A DNA stretch of 64,000 bases from Haloferula luteola (GTDB lineage: Bacteria; Verrucomicrobiota; Verrucomicrobiia; Verrucomicrobiales; Akkermansiaceae), in contig NZ_JACHFD010000004.1 of the NCBI RefSeq assembly GCF_014201715.1, forward strand, positions 186,001-250,000. Direction: 5' to 3'. Below the pieces are notes generated by a model that made no database searches, had not been told where the DNA came from, and saw only the letters and a list, made by a program, of their open reading frames with translations. Within the stretch, counting starts at the first letter, position 1, and every line of letters starts with the position of its first letter. The position numbers and the translations under genes are program-made. Below, one piece after another: positions 1-9,973 of the stretch.

Positions 1-837
1 GTTCCTCAAGGGGACCCTGCCAACCCGGTGTATCTCCCCGCACCGCATGAGGTGCTCAAGGCGGGGTACCGGGACTTCACTGCCGAGGTTCCCGAGGGGG
101 AGCCGACCATGGGCCAGCGCTATGCCCATTCCCTACGTGTGATCCTTGCGGGATTTCTCTGGTCCTGCCTGATTGGCATTCCGCTCGGCATCCTGTGCGG
201 AGTCTTTGATTTTTTCTCGAAGCTGTTTGAGCCTTTCGTGGATTTTTTCCGGTACATGCCGGCTCCGACTTTCAGCACTTTGTTGGTGGCGGTGTTGCTT
301 GCGGGCGATGCGCCGAAGGTCGCACTGGTGTTCATCGGGACCGTTTTCCAAATGATCCTGGTGGTTTCGAAGACGACCAAATTGCTGGATCCTTCCCTCC
401 TCGAAGCGGCCCAGACGCTGGGTGCCAAGCCGCGCCAAATGATCACCCGAGTGGTCATCCCCGGCATTCTTCCGAACCTCTACAACGATTTGCGCATCCT
501 TTTGGGCTGGGCGTGGACCTGGTTGGTCATCGCTGAATTGATCGGGGTGAAGAGTGGCCTCACTGAGTTCATCGAAACTCAAGGGCGCTTCCGGAATTTT
601 GACCGTGTGTTTCCTATCATCATCCTCATCGGGGTGACGGGCTTTGTGACGGACCAAGTGCTGTCATGGCTTCATGGGGTGTTCTTCCCGTGGGCGGGCA
701 AATCCGGAAAGCTCTCCCGTGCCGTCGCGGATGCTGTGATGTGGCCGGTGCGCACCGTGGCCGCTGGGGCGCGCGAAAGAATTGCTGCCGACGAAGCTGA
801 CCGCGAACTCCGTCGCAATCGTCCAGCCAACTCCTGA
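1..837 (+). CDS. ABC transporter permease (SsuC/TauC type), 5' end outside window
   Basis: Inner-membrane permease of a nitrate/sulfonate/taurine-type importer. The frame is open from base 1, so the true start lies upstream; a GTG at 28 is only an internal candidate. Several hydrophobic segments surround the cytoplasmic EAA loop, seen as [13 protein letters not shown] followed by VIPGILPNL, which docks to the ATPase. The C-terminus is long and charged. The ATPase gene starts 7 bp after the stop, so the two are co-transcribed. Transporters of this type often accompany urea/guanidine carboxylase operons, and one lies 22 kb downstream, so a small nitrogen compound is the likely substrate. That substrate is inference; the binding protein is not in the window. 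Confidence 0.9.
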   Translation, partial: VPQGDPANPVYLPAPHEVLKAGYRDFTAEVPEGEPTMGQRYAHSLRVILAGFLWSCLIGIPLGILCGVFDFFSKLFEPFVDFFRYMPAPTFSTLLVAVLLAGDAPKVALVFIGTVFQMILVVSKTTKLLDPSLLEAAQTLGAKPRQMITRVVIPGILPNLYNDLRILLGWAWTWLVIAELIGVKSGLTEFIETQGRFRNFDRVFPIIILIGVTGFVTDQVLSWLHGVFFPWAGKSGKLSRAVADAVMWPVRTVAAGARERIAADEADRELRRNRPANS

Positions 838-844
838 AATTGCC

Positions 845-1741
845 ATGACTGCCAGTTCCACGCTCCCTGACTATCGCGAGATGACTCCCGAGGTGTCCGC
901 ACGCTTCGAGCGTCTCGTCCAACGCCCGGTTGCCTTGGAGGTGCGGGAGTTGACGAAGCGATTCGAGACTCCGAAAGGAGCCGTTACCGCGCTCGATCGG
1001 GTTTCCTTCAGTGTGCACAAGCGGGAGTTCACCTGCGTCATTGGTCCCTCGGGATGTGGCAAGTCCACGCTCGTGCGAATCCTGGCAGGGTTGGAAACTC
1101 CCACCTCGGGAGAAGTGCGGGTCTATGATCATCCGGTTGTCGGTCCGGGACCTGATCGGGGAATGGTCTTCCAGAGTTACACGCTCTTTCCGTGGCTGAC
1201 GGTGAAGGAGAATGTGATGTTCGGCCCGAAGATGAGTGGCACCCCTGACTTCGCGGCTGAGCGCGAAGCGCGGCAGTGGATCGAAATGGTGGGGCTTTCG
1301 AAGTTCGAGAATGCCTATCCCCACCAGCTTTCCGGCGGCATGAAACAACGGGTGGCGATCGCTCGCGCCCTCGCCAACCAGCCTCGAGTTCTGTTCATGG
1401 ATGAGCCGTTCGGGGCACTTGATGCCCAGACCCGTTGCCAGATGCAGGAGTACTTGCTCGAGATCTGGAAGAACGTCGACATCACCATTGTCTTCATCAC
1501 CCACGACCTCGATGAAGCGGTTTTTCTATCGGACCGCATTCTCGTGCTCGATGCGAATCCCGGCCGCGTCCGCGAAATGATCCCCGTACCGGTGCCCCGT
1601 CCCCGGGCGTCGAGCCAGCTCTTTGATCCGGCATTCATGGCCACCCGCAAGCACGTCGACGAGCTGATTCATCCGCCGGGCACGGAGAAGAAGGAAGCTC
1701 CGGTGCTGCGCATGGCGGCTCCCGATCCCGATATTCTCTGA
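845..1741 (+). CDS. ABC transporter ATPase (SsuB/TauB/NrtD type)
   Basis: Cytoplasmic ATPase of 298 residues that powers the adjacent permease. Walker [10 protein letters not shown] is at residues 67-75, the signature is LSGGMKQR, and Walker B is [13 protein letters not shown], followed by an H-loop in FITHDLDEA. The ATG at 845 was chosen because it is 7 bp after the permease stop and the ABC domain begins about 30 residues later. An extra N-terminal segment of about 30 residues precedes the nucleotide-binding domain. The gene is followed by glnT-like and creatininase-family genes in the same direction. The exact substrate cannot be read from the ATPase. Confidence 0.95.
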   Translation: MTASSTLPDYREMTPEVSARFERLVQRPVALEVRELTKRFETPKGAVTALDRVSFSVHKREFTCVIGPSGCGKSTLVRILAGLETPTSGEVRVYDHPVVGPGPDRGMVFQSYTLFPWLTVKENVMFGPKMSGTPDFAAEREARQWIEMVGLSKFENAYPHQLSGGMKQRVAIARALANQPRVLFMDEPFGALDAQTRCQMQEYLLEIWKNVDITIVFITHDLDEAVFLSDRILVLDANPGRVREMIPVPVPRPRASSQLFDPAFMATRKHVDELIHPPGTEKKEAPVLRMAAPDPDIL

Positions 1742-1806
1742 GCCGGATTTCCCCTCCTTCAGGGGGAATTGTGGCTTCATGGCTTCACACGAATTCACCA
1801 AAAAAT

Positions 1807-3180
1807 ATGAACAATCCTGATTTTGATCCCGACAAAGCGCGCGCCCTGCAGGCTGAACTGAAGCAGAAGGGTGTGAAGTACTGTGTGGGTGCTTACGTCG
1901 ACATCCATGGCGTGCCGAAGGGCAAGTTCGTGCCGATCGACCACTTCCTCGACTTCGCCGCTGGCAGTGAACTCTACACGGGATACGCTCTCGATGGCTT
2001 GGGCCAGCGGCCGAATGACGACGAAATCGCCTCGGTCCCGGACCTCGATGGGCTCATCATCCTGCCCTGGAATCAGGAAGTGGCCTGGTTCCCCGCCGAC
2101 AATACTTTCAAAGGCCAACCCTATGAAATCAACACCCGGGTGGCTTTGAAGAAGCAACTCGCGAAAGCCGCGGACATGGGCTTCGGGATGAATCTCGGCA
2201 TCGAGTGCGAACTCTACGTGGTCAAATACACCGACGACGGCCAGTTGGAGATTCCCAATTCCGACGACAATCTGGTGAAGGCGTGCTACGACGTGAAGCG
2301 CTTTCTCGATCGTTACACTTGGCTCGACAAGGTTTCGACGACGATCAATGACCTCGGTTGGGATCTCTACTCGCTCGACCACGAAGATGCGAATTCTCAG
2401 TTCGAGTTCGATTTCCAGTATGCGGATGCATTGACGATGTGCGACCGCTACATCTTCTTCCGCCTGATGGCCAAGCAGTATGCGGCCGAAGAAGGGCTGC
2501 TGGCGACGTTCATGCCGAAGCCGTTTGCCGATCGAACTGGCAGTGGTGCGCACTTCAACATGTCGCTCTTCGATCTCCAAAGTGGCCAGAATCTCTTCAA
2601 ACGGGCCCCTGAGGACGATCCACGGGGTCTTGGGTTGAGCGAGTTGGGTTACCAATTTGTTGCGGGCATCTTGAAGCACGGTCCGGCGCTTTGTGCGGCG
2701 TTTGCTCCAACGGTGAACAGCTACAAGCGCCTGGTGCGTCGTGGTCTCATGTCCTACTATTCATGGGCACCGGTTTTCAATAGCTACGGGAAGAACAACC
2801 GTACCAACTCGGTCCGCGTTCCCATGGCCGGAGGACGCTGCGAAAGCCGCAATGCGGACGCGGCCTGCAATCCCTATCTTGCAGCGACCTTGGTGTTGGC
2901 GGCAGGTCTGGAGGGGATCCGCGAAAACCTGGATCCCGGCCTGGCCCAAGAGGCGAATCTCTACGAATGGACGCCGACACAGTTGGCGGAGAAGGGCATC
3001 TGTGAGCTTCCGCGCACGCTGGATGAAGCCGTCGAAGCTTTCGCGGCCGATCCGTTTGTCACCGAGACTCTCGGCCAAGGATTGCGGGATGAATTCATCA
3101 CCTACAAATCGGAAGAATGGAGGCAATACCACCAGCGGGTCAGTCAGTGGGAGATCGACCAATACGCCCGCTTGTTCTAA
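1807..3180 (+). CDS. glnT: type III glutamine synthetase-like (GlnT family)
   Basis: ATP-dependent ligase of the glutamine synthetase superfamily, 457 residues, the usual length for the GlnT/type III group. An N-terminal beta-grasp part ([13 protein letters not shown]) precedes the catalytic part, with [14 protein letters not shown] (ATP/metal site), NSYKRL, and NRTNSVRVP near the glutamate/ammonia pocket. The ATG at 1807 fits family length. Relatives make glutamine or gamma-glutamyl amides from amines, so the real amine substrate is open. Position directly behind an importer and ahead of a creatininase-like amidohydrolase suggests capture of ammonia or a small amine released from an imported nitrogen compound. 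Confidence 0.9.
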   Translation: MNNPDFDPDKARALQAELKQKGVKYCVGAYVDIHGVPKGKFVPIDHFLDFAAGSELYTGYALDGLGQRPNDDEIASVPDLDGLIILPWNQEVAWFPADNTFKGQPYEINTRVALKKQLAKAADMGFGMNLGIECELYVVKYTDDGQLEIPNSDDNLVKACYDVKRFLDRYTWLDKVSTTINDLGWDLYSLDHEDANSQFEFDFQYADALTMCDRYIFFRLMAKQYAAEEGLLATFMPKPFADRTGSGAHFNMSLFDLQSGQNLFKRAPEDDPRGLGLSELGYQFVAGILKHGPALCAAFAPTVNSYKRLVRRGLMSYYSWAPVFNSYGKNNRTNSVRVPMAGGRCESRNADAACNPYLAATLVLAAGLEGIRENLDPGLAQEANLYEWTPTQLAEKGICELPRTLDEAVEAFAADPFVTETLGQGLRDEFITYKSEEWRQYHQRVSQWEIDQYARLF

Positions 3181-3220
3181 TGCCTGAAACCAAGGTTGCT
3201 GTTTATCGGAACTGCCGGTC

Positions 3221-4009
3221 ATGACTCCCGTTATCCTAGAACATCTGGCCTGGCCGGATCTGGAATGGCTCCGTGAGCAGCACGGCGGCCTGCTGCTTCT
3301 GCCGCTCGGAGCTACCGAGCAGCACGGTCCGCATCTCCCGGTGGCGATGGATACTCTACTCGCAGAAGCGGTGTGTTGGGAGGCATCCGCACAAACGGGC
3401 GTGCCTGTCATGCCGGCGCTCCGCTACACGGTGTCGCAGGGCCACACGACGAAGTGGCCCGGCACCTTTTCCCTGCGGCATGAAACGTTCATGGCCACCC
3501 TGCGGGAACTTGCCGGATGGGCCGTGGCGACCGGTTGGAAGCGCCTTTTGTTGGTGAACGCGCATTTCGGCAACGATGCTCCTGCGCGGGTGGCAGTGGA
3601 TCAACTAAGACTCGCGTACTTGGGGCGATTGCAGGTGGGCTTGGTGCATGTCTTCCAACTGGAGGACGCGATTTGGCGGGCCTATACGGAGGATGCCGCT
3701 GATCTCCATGCGAATCGTGCCGAGACTTCCTTGATGCTCCACCTTCATCCTGACAAGGTGCATCTGGATCGACTGGATGGAGCGGACGATCCCGACCGGA
3801 CAGGCGACACGGTGTTTTCCTATCCGGTGGCCCAAACCAGCCTGAATGGGGTGACCGGTCGGCCCTCCGAAGCGACGGAGAGGGAAGGGCGAGAACTCTT
3901 CGAGGCCATGGTGGGTGCCCTTTCGAAGCGCATCACTCAGGCCACGATGGAAGAGCCTCCGCTTCCCGTCGAAGCGTGGGAGGGTTTGCCGTCCGTGAAC
4001 TTCGAGTGA
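3221..4009 (+). CDS. creatininase-family amidohydrolase
   Basis: 262-residue cytoplasmic hydrolase of the creatininase family (metal-dependent cyclic amide or amide hydrolysis). The family motifs are visible: LPLGATEQHGPHLPVAMDT with the metal-binding Glu, His and Asp, and VNAHFGNDAPAR in place of the usual NGHGGN. Family members include creatinine amidohydrolase, mycofactocin MftE and formamide-forming deformylases, so the substrate is not settled. The gene lies 40 bp after glnT in the same direction and probably closes the transporter operon. An amide or guanidino compound substrate would fit its neighbours. Confidence 0.85.
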   Translation: MTPVILEHLAWPDLEWLREQHGGLLLLPLGATEQHGPHLPVAMDTLLAEAVCWEASAQTGVPVMPALRYTVSQGHTTKWPGTFSLRHETFMATLRELAGWAVATGWKRLLLVNAHFGNDAPARVAVDQLRLAYLGRLQVGLVHVFQLEDAIWRAYTEDAADLHANRAETSLMLHLHPDKVHLDRLDGADDPDRTGDTVFSYPVAQTSLNGVTGRPSEATEREGRELFEAMVGALSKRITQATMEEPPLPVEAWEGLPSVNFE

Positions 4010-4037
4010 GAGCTGGAATGGATGGGAGGAGTCCGTG

Positions 4038-4544
4038 TCAGGCAGGGGACTGAGGGGCGTCGGTCACCTGGCGTTCCAGCAAACCCCGATGGGCGGGACC
4101 TCCCAAGTGGTCCAGCAATCGTTGCATCCATTCGCCGAATTGGCGGGCTTCTGCGTCGCTCAGATGAGTGGCAAAATGGCTTTCGATCAGCGGGCGATAG
4201 GCCACCCAACTGGCTTCGAGTGCGCGGCGCCCCCTGCGGGTGAGCCCGACCCGAAAAACCCGGGCGTCATCGAGCGACTGGGTCTTCTTGAGGTAGCCCT
4301 TTTCGAGGAGTCGGGCGACGCGACGGGTCATGCCGCCATTGCTGAGCAATACGGCCTCGGCCAGTTCGCTCATGCGCAGTGAGCCGTCGGGCGCTTCCTG
4401 AAGGGTGAGCAGGACATCGTAGTCATCCAGTGATAAGGGGGCATGATCGCGAAGCCCTTGGTCGATTCCGCGGACCGCCAGTGCATGGACGGTGAGAAAC
4501 AGCCGCCAGGCGACATGCTGCGGCAAGTGGTCGGACGGATCCAT
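4038..4544 (-). CDS. MarR-family transcriptional regulator
   Basis: 168-residue winged-helix repressor. The core follows the MarR plan: helix, then DYDVLLTLQEAPDGSLRMSELAEAVLLSNGGMTRRVARLLEKGYLKK (read in two parts) and a wing DDARVFRVGLTRRG. The start at 4544 was chosen because the preceding in-frame codons do not resemble the family. It is divergent from the SUMF1-like gene at 4678, so the 130 bp between them probably holds both promoters and its operator. No palindrome stood out clearly there. Its likely target is the divergent 4678-7466 gene group. Confidence 0.85.
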   Translation of the reverse strand: MDPSDHLPQHVAWRLFLTVHALAVRGIDQGLRDHAPLSLDDYDVLLTLQEAPDGSLRMSELAEAVLLSNGGMTRRVARLLEKGYLKKTQSLDDARVFRVGLTRRGRRALEASWVAYRPLIESHFATHLSDAEARQFGEWMQRLLDHLGGPAHRGLLERQVTDAPQSPA

Positions 4545-4677
4545 GGATGGATGCTCCGCTGGTTGCTGGGTTCGTGACAAGCGGGAAGAAATAGTTGCGA
4601 GCGCAAATAAAAGTCCGCCATGGCATATGGGATGCTGATTTGATGGGAATGAACTTCTTCCGTCCAACTCGCTTTGC

Positions 4678-5391
4678 ATGATGGCGATCTGGCCCGACTG
4701 GCAAGGAGACCTTGACTGGGTGGAGCTGCCTCCTGGCGAGTTTCAGATGGGCGGACGGGACGAGGATAAGTTCTCTTCGGCCGTGGAGTTGCCGCGTCAT
4801 TGCGTGCGCCTCTCGGCGGGCTTTGCGCTTTCCCGGTTTCCGGTGACCTGCGGGCAATGGCGGGCATGGGCAGGTGAACTTCCCGCCGCGAATGCTGCGA
4901 GGGTTGCCGACGATCTTCCTGTGGTGGGGGTGACTTGGCCGGAAGCGCAGGCGTTTTGCCGGGCCTCGGGCGGGAGGCTCCCGAGCGAAGCTGAATGGGA
5001 ATATGCCTGCCGTGCGGGCAGTGATGGGGTGTTTCCTCAGGGGGCCTGGCTGGATCCGGCACAGGCGAACTATGGTTATGATGAGGCGGGTCGGAAGGTG
5101 GGGAGGGGGGCGCTGTGCCCGGTGGGCAGTTACCCTTCTAACGCGTTCGGGTTGGCCGACATGTTAGGAAATGTGTGCGAGTGGACGGCGGATGGATGGC
5201 ATGCTCACTACGAGGGGGCACCGAGGGACGGGCGGGCATGGACCGAGGGCGCCTTGCCTGGGCGTCGAGTGATCCGTGGCGGCGCATGGGATCATTTGCC
5301 ACGAGTGCTTCGCGCCTCATGGCGGGATTGGGCGGAGGAAGATGCGCGTTGGGACAATCTAGGATTTCGAGTCGCCCGAGACGGATCATGA
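4678..5391 (+). CDS. SUMF1/FGE-fold protein lacking the catalytic cysteines
   Basis: 237-residue protein of the formylglycine-generating enzyme fold. It opens with the family pattern WVELPPGEFQMGG, has PVVGVTWPEAQAFC, RLPSEAEWEYACRAG, and ends with LGNVCEWTADGW, RVIRGGAWDH and LGFRVAR. The C-terminal segment where true sulfatase-activating enzymes carry two active-site cysteines reads GGAWDHLPRVLRASWRDW and has none. It is therefore unlikely to be a formylglycine generator and no sulfatase is nearby. Related folds include EgtB-type and PvdO-type enzymes and carbohydrate-binding variants. Its stop overlaps the next start (ATGA), so translation is coupled with the TIM-barrel gene. Confidence 0.85.
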   Translation: MMAIWPDWQGDLDWVELPPGEFQMGGRDEDKFSSAVELPRHCVRLSAGFALSRFPVTCGQWRAWAGELPAANAARVADDLPVVGVTWPEAQAFCRASGGRLPSEAEWEYACRAGSDGVFPQGAWLDPAQANYGYDEAGRKVGRGALCPVGSYPSNAFGLADMLGNVCEWTADGWHAHYEGAPRDGRAWTEGALPGRRVIRGGAWDHLPRVLRASWRDWAEEDARWDNLGFRVARDGS

Positions 5392-6260
5392 AAAGCATCT
5401 TGTTCAAAACCTTGTGGGGACACGAAGGGTCGTTTGCGAATGCGATCTCGGAAGCAAAGCAGGCAGGATTCGCAGGGCTGGAAGGTCCGGTCCCTCCTGA
5501 AGAGGAAGAGGGCATTTGCGATGAGTTCTTTTCGGCGCTGAAAGCCGAGGGATGCCCCTGGATTGCGGAAGTGACTACCTGCACGAAACCGGGAGTGTAT
5601 GTGCCGGAACCAGGACGCACGGTGAAGGAGCATCTGGAATCTCTGGATCGCGGAGTGGCCGCTTCCCTGAAGGGAGCGCCCCGATTCATCAATAGCATGG
5701 CGGGGTACGATGCCTGGCCACTCGAGGAAGCGATCCGCTTCTTTCGGGGCGTCGTCGATTTGGAGCAGAAGCATGGAATCGGCATATCGGTCGAAACCCA
5801 CCGAGGACGTTCGACGTTCTCGCCTTGGGCGACTCGGGAGATTCTGTTGGCAGTGCCTGACTTGAAGCTCACCTGCGACTTCAGCCACTGGTGTGTGGTC
5901 GCGGAGCGGTGGATCCTGGATGAGCACCCGGAGATTCTCGATTTGGCGGCGCAGCATGCCTATCATATCCAAGCCCGGATTGGTTATGCGCAGGGTCCCC
6001 AAGTGCCCGATCCACGGGCTCCGGAGTATGCCGAGGCCTACGAGGTTCACCTGAGATGGTGGGATCGGGTGGTCGAGTGCATGGCGACGCGGGGTTTTGA
6101 CGAGATCACGCTGACCCCTGAGTTCGGCCCCGATGGCTATCTGCAGTGTGAACCCTTTTCGAGAAAGCCCGTTGCCGATCTCTGGGAGCTCAACCGATGG
6201 ATCGGCCACGCACTGGCTGAGCGATTTTCCCAGCGAATTTCTGGAACCTCCGATTTTTGA
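5388..6260 (+). CDS. sugar phosphate isomerase/epimerase-like TIM barrel (AP endonuclease 2 superfamily)
   Basis: 290-residue xylose-isomerase-like TIM barrel. The start at 5388 overlaps the previous stop by 4 bp (ATGA) and gives the expected N-terminus MKSILFKTLWGHEGSF. Metal-site candidates are VETHRGRSTF, LTCDFSHWCVV (Asp/His), HIQARIGYAQGPQVPDP and a late Glu in ITLTPEFGPDGYLQ. The family covers sugar and polyol isomerases/epimerases, and the substrate is unknown. The tight coupling upstream and the Rieske oxygenase 3 bp downstream suggest one small catabolic operon under the divergent MarR. Confidence 0.85.
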   Translation: MKSILFKTLWGHEGSFANAISEAKQAGFAGLEGPVPPEEEEGICDEFFSALKAEGCPWIAEVTTCTKPGVYVPEPGRTVKEHLESLDRGVAASLKGAPRFINSMAGYDAWPLEEAIRFFRGVVDLEQKHGIGISVETHRGRSTFSPWATREILLAVPDLKLTCDFSHWCVVAERWILDEHPEILDLAAQHAYHIQARIGYAQGPQVPDPRAPEYAEAYEVHLRWWDRVVECMATRGFDEITLTPEFGPDGYLQCEPFSRKPVADLWELNRWIGHALAERFSQRISGTSDF

Positions 6261-6263
6261 ATC

Positions 6264-7466
6264 ATGATGATCACCTCCTGTCCGACAGCTCTCACCGAGG
6301 GCATCCTTCAAGCCGCAGCGTTGCCGCGGGAACGCTCGTGCACCCTGCCGGCGGCGGCGTATTTCGATGCCGACTTTGCCCGCTTCGAGGAGGCGGAGGT
6401 TTTTCGCAAGGAATGGATTTCGCTTTGTCATGTCTCACAGATTCCGAATGCCGGCGATTTTGTCCGGATCGACTTGTGTGGTGAGCCCTTGCTGGTTGTT
6501 CGGGGGAAAGACGGAGAGGTGCGGGTGCTATCGCGCACGTGCCGCCATCGAGGCATGGACCTCATGCCCAGCGGATTTGGGCATCCTGACGAGGGCCACC
6601 AGCGGGTGATTCTGTGCCCGTATCATTTATGGAGCTATGATCTGGGAGGGAAGTTGATCGGTGCTCCTGAGATGCAGATGGCGGAGGGCTTTGACCGCTC
6701 GGAGGTTTGCCTGCATGCCTTTCGTTCCGCGATCTGGGAGGGCTTCGTGATGGTGAATCTTTCTGGGGAGGCGGATCCGATCGAGGAGAGGTGGAGCCGG
6801 CTGAAAGATCAGTTTGTGGGCAAGTGGCAGATGGGTGAGGGGAGGGTGGCGTGGTCGGCCCATTGGGAGTGCCCGTTCAATTGGAAGATCCTGGTGGAGA
6901 ATTTCATGGAAGCTTATCACCACATGGGAGCGCACATGAAGACTCTGGAGCCCTTTCTCCCGGCCCGGGGATGTTGGACGGAACCCTACGATCCCGAGTT
7001 TTCGGTGATGCACTTGCCGTTGAAAGGCCGATTGAAGGAAGAGATTTTGGAACGAGGTGCTCCAGAAACGGCATTTCCCGTATTTCCCGGGCTCAAGCTG
7101 GAAGACTGTCTTGAGTGGTGGATCTTTCTGGGGTTTCCCAATTTCCTGCTCTTTTCCGCACCAGACCGGGTTTATTGGTATCGCCTGTTGCCCACGGGGC
7201 CCGAGACCTGTTCGCTGTTAACGACCATGATTCTGGCACCGGGTGTCGAGTCGCCGGCAGAGGAAGTGCTGCAGCGAGAGATCCAAGCGGGAATTGATTT
7301 CCATCTCGAAGACATGGAGGTCTGCACCGCCACCCAGCGAGGACTGCATTCGAGCGGATACGCGCAGGGACGCCTCAGCCATCTTGAAGAACCGATTTGG
7401 CATTTTCAGAAATACCTCGCCAAGGTCATTCAGAGGGCGGGTGGGCGGAGCGCAGATGATGCCTGA
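6264..7466 (+). CDS. Rieske non-heme iron oxygenase, alpha subunit
   Basis: 400-residue aromatic-ring-hydroxylating-type oxygenase. The Rieske 2Fe-2S ligands are C93/H95 in RTCRHRGMDL and C118/H121 in LCPYHLWSYDLGG. The mononuclear iron site of the catalytic domain is ENFMEAYHHMGAH (N213, H219, H224). It begins 3 bp after the TIM-barrel stop, with ATG at 6264 or 6267. No reductase or ferredoxin gene is adjacent. Members of this family also demethylate or hydroxylate quaternary amines such as carnitine or choline, so with nitrogen-compound genes around it an amine substrate is plausible, though not shown. Confidence 0.9.
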   Translation: MMITSCPTALTEGILQAAALPRERSCTLPAAAYFDADFARFEEAEVFRKEWISLCHVSQIPNAGDFVRIDLCGEPLLVVRGKDGEVRVLSRTCRHRGMDLMPSGFGHPDEGHQRVILCPYHLWSYDLGGKLIGAPEMQMAEGFDRSEVCLHAFRSAIWEGFVMVNLSGEADPIEERWSRLKDQFVGKWQMGEGRVAWSAHWECPFNWKILVENFMEAYHHMGAHMKTLEPFLPARGCWTEPYDPEFSVMHLPLKGRLKEEILERGAPETAFPVFPGLKLEDCLEWWIFLGFPNFLLFSAPDRVYWYRLLPTGPETCSLLTTMILAPGVESPAEEVLQREIQAGIDFHLEDMEVCTATQRGLHSSGYAQGRLSHLEEPIWHFQKYLAKVIQRAGGRSADDA

Positions 7467-7508
7467 GCCGAGGCGTTTGAGCGAAGAAGCGATGGGGTTT
7501 CGGGACGC

Positions 7509-8603
7509 TTAGGGTTGGAGCCATTTTTGGATCATCGAGCTCGTGGCTTCGTCACAAGCGGCTTCGGCCTCCGGGCCAGCCACATTGGTGGCGGTGACGA
7601 CGGCAAAGTGCTTTTCAGGTGCCAGCCACATCACGGCATACCACATGGTGTTCGATCCATTGTGGGTCAGCGCGTGGCCGCCGGCCCACGGGCGATCGAC
7701 CACGACCCAGCCACAGGCATAGGAGGTGCCTTCGGGTGGAGTATGGAGCTTCTCAAGGGTGGTTTTTTTGAGCAGCGCGTGCGGGGAGTCGGAACCGAGA
7801 TGGAGCATCGCATAGCGGGCGAGATCCGAGAGCGAGAGGTGGACACGGCCAGCCGGTGAAATGGCGGGAGGATTGTCTTCTTGGATGGGAACGAGTTTCC
7901 CCTGTTCGCGGCGGTGACCCCACGGAGCATCGAGTTTGCCGAGGTGGCCGGGAGTGCCAAAACCGGCGGAATTCATTCCGAGGGGGCGAAAGAGTCGTTG
8001 GGTGATGAGGGCCTCCCACGGCTGGTGGGCGGTTTCTTCCAACATCGCACCAGCAAGCGTGAAGCCCTGATTCGAATATCGTGTGAGGGTGCCGGGAGGG
8101 ACTTCCGGAGGATCCGCCAGGACGGCTTTGATGAAGTCACGGCGCTGTTTGAGGATGCTGCCCTTTGCCTCCCAGGCGCGTGTCCATGCTGCCTCGGGTG
8201 GGGCTCCGGGGACGCCGCCCCGATTTTGGAGAAGCTGCTCCAAGGTGACTGCGCGGTAGTCAGGATGCATCGGCAGTTTGGGGAAGACCTCCTGAAGCGT
8301 CGTGTCCCATCGCAATTCCCCCTTTTCGACCATCAGCGCAGCCAAAGTCGCGGTCATCGACTTGGTGCATGAGCCGATGTGAAAAAGGTCGTCGTCAGTG
8401 ACTGGGGTGGAATCCCCAATTTTTCGGACGCCGACAGCAGCAAGGTCGACGATGCGGTTTCCTTTCACGACGGCCACAGCGAGGGCGGGCAAGTCATGCT
8501 GCGCGCGCAGACTTTCGAGCGTGGCTCGAGTCTCAGGGGGGGCGGCCATGGTTGGCGTGATGGCGAGCAACAGCAGGAGGGGAAAGCGAAGCGAGGCAAC
8601 CAT
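7509..8603 (-). CDS. secreted serine hydrolase, class C beta-lactamase fold
   Basis: 364 residues, with a cleavable signal peptide (basic start, then FPLLLLLAITPTMA). The penicillin-binding fold is marked by SCTK (S78, K81), YSN in RYSNQGF and HNGS near the end. Such proteins are mostly esterases or D-amino-peptidases rather than true beta-lactamases. The start at 8603 was chosen because it places the signal peptide at the N-terminus; longer in-frame extensions do not look like protein. It is convergent with the Rieske gene and divergent from the FAD monooxygenase fragment at 8720. Confidence 0.85.
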   Translation of the reverse strand: MVASLRFPLLLLLAITPTMAAPPETRATLESLRAQHDLPALAVAVVKGNRIVDLAAVGVRKIGDSTPVTDDDLFHIGSCTKSMTATLAALMVEKGELRWDTTLQEVFPKLPMHPDYRAVTLEQLLQNRGGVPGAPPEAAWTRAWEAKGSILKQRRDFIKAVLADPPEVPPGTLTRYSNQGFTLAGAMLEETAHQPWEALITQRLFRPLGMNSAGFGTPGHLGKLDAPWGHRREQGKLVPIQEDNPPAISPAGRVHLSLSDLARYAMLHLGSDSPHALLKKTTLEKLHTPPEGTSYACGWVVVDRPWAGGHALTHNGSNTMWYAVMWLAPEKHFAVVTATNVAGPEAEAACDEATSSMIQKWLQP

Positions 8604-8719
8604 GGTGGATGCGGAGTCTATGGGTTCCCGGCTTCTCTGGGCAGCCTGGAATGCATGGCATGCAGGAAATCTCACTTGGTGGCGGCGGCGGCATGGCTCA
8701 GCCTTTTGCAGTGAGGCGG

Positions 8720-9412
8720 ATGCGAATCGCCCTGGTGGGCAGTGGTACGGCGGGGCCGGCAGCGGCCATTCTGCTGGCGCGGCAGGGTCATGAGGTCGTG
8801 GTATATGAGCGGGCACCGGATTGCCGCCCGGTCGGTGCCGGTTTTCTCCTGCAGCCCTCGGGCATGGGTGTCCTCGACGAATTGGGCATCCTTGCCCCCA
8901 TCTTGCGCCATGGCGCCCGGGTGGATCGGCTGCACATCATGGAGTCGGATGGGCGTGATCTCCTCGACCTGCGCTATCAGAAAATGGGTGAAGGTCGATT
9001 CGGGCTGGGTCTCCACCGGCCGGTGTTGCTCCATTATCTGCTTGAGGCTGCCGCAGAGGAAGGGGTGCCGGTGCATTGGGGGCATGAGGTTCTGTCGGCC
9101 AAACGAGAGACCGAGGGGTGGCGGTTACGGTTTGTCGAGCAGGAGGACGCCTGTCGGTTTGATCTGCTGCTGATCGGTGATGGTGCCCGCTCGACCTTGC
9201 GGGATCAGCTCAAACCGGCAGCCGTCAATCGGGGATATCCATGGGGTGCGCACTGGTTCATTGGACGCAGCGATGGGAGCTTCCCGGCCCACGAATTGCA
9301 TCAGATTGTGCGGGGAACTCGCCAGCTGGCGGGCTTTTTGCCGACGGGCTTCGAACTCGGGAAGACCGACCATCCATTCAGATTCAAACTGAATGTGATT
9401 TGTAGTCGGTGA
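8720..9412 (+). pseudogene. FAD-dependent monooxygenase, N-terminal part (interrupted)
   Basis: N-terminal half of a PHBH-type flavin monooxygenase. The Rossmann FAD motif RIALVGSGTAGPAAAILL is at the very start and VIYER-like VVYERAPDCRP follows; the DG motif region is LLLIGDGARSTLR. True coding runs to 9372 (217 residues) and then enters foreign sequence ending at a TGA at 9410-9412. The missing C-terminal half lies at 22150-22677. The ATG at 8720 is preceded by GAGGCGG; an upstream ATG at 8693 is possible. The product is expected to be inactive because it lacks the second FAD motif and the substrate domain. Confidence 0.9.
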
Positions 9413-9489
9413 GTTGTGAGAAACTGCGGAACAGCCGCGACAGGTTTTCACACGAATCCTCACACATGTTGACACGGAGACGGAGGCGT

Positions 9490-9849
9490 ATGAAGCCCCC
9501 AAAGAAGAAGCTCGATCGGCTGACGTCCAAAATGCACTTGGAATCGACGATCCGCTCACTCGAAAGGCTCGCCGCCAAGGAGGACGATGCGCGCCTTGCC
9601 GGTGCGCTATCCCACCTCCGAACGAACAAGAAGCTCACGCCGAAGTATGCCGCGATGTTCCTTGGGCGATTGAAGGAGCGAGCAATCGACCTCTCTCCTT
9701 CGTTTTTCAAAGTGTCTCTTCGGCGCGACGACAAGGAGGCGCTGCGCACGATGAAACCGCGAATGCTCGCCTACTTGTGGCCGGCACTCACGGCGTCGCA
9801 ACGAAAGGTGGCCGCATCGCTTGGACGCGAGGAGACGAAGGGTCATTGA
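9490..9849 (+). CDS. hypothetical basic protein
   Basis: 119 residues, rich in Lys and Arg, predicted cytoplasmic, with no recognised domain. Alpha-helical segments are suggested by SKMHLESTIRSLERLAAKEDD and ARLAGALSHLRTNKKL (heptad-like leucines). ATG 9490 is preceded by GGAGG at 9482-9486; upstream in-frame ATGs at 9466 and 9409 would add an Arg-rich tract. It is the first gene inside the island and stands alone on the plus strand. A DNA- or RNA-binding role is possible from its charge but is not shown. Confidence 0.5.
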   Translation: MKPPKKKLDRLTSKMHLESTIRSLERLAAKEDDARLAGALSHLRTNKKLTPKYAAMFLGRLKERAIDLSPSFFKVSLRRDDKEALRTMKPRMLAYLWPALTASQRKVAASLGREETKGH

Positions 9850-9973
9850 GTCGAACGTTCATACGCACTAAATATCGTGAAGCAGCCTGACTTACATCAA
9901 TTGCGGGTGATCCAGACCGAGCCAAAGCGGGAAAGATTCTGGACACTACCGACCGGCGCTCCTACCTCAATCG

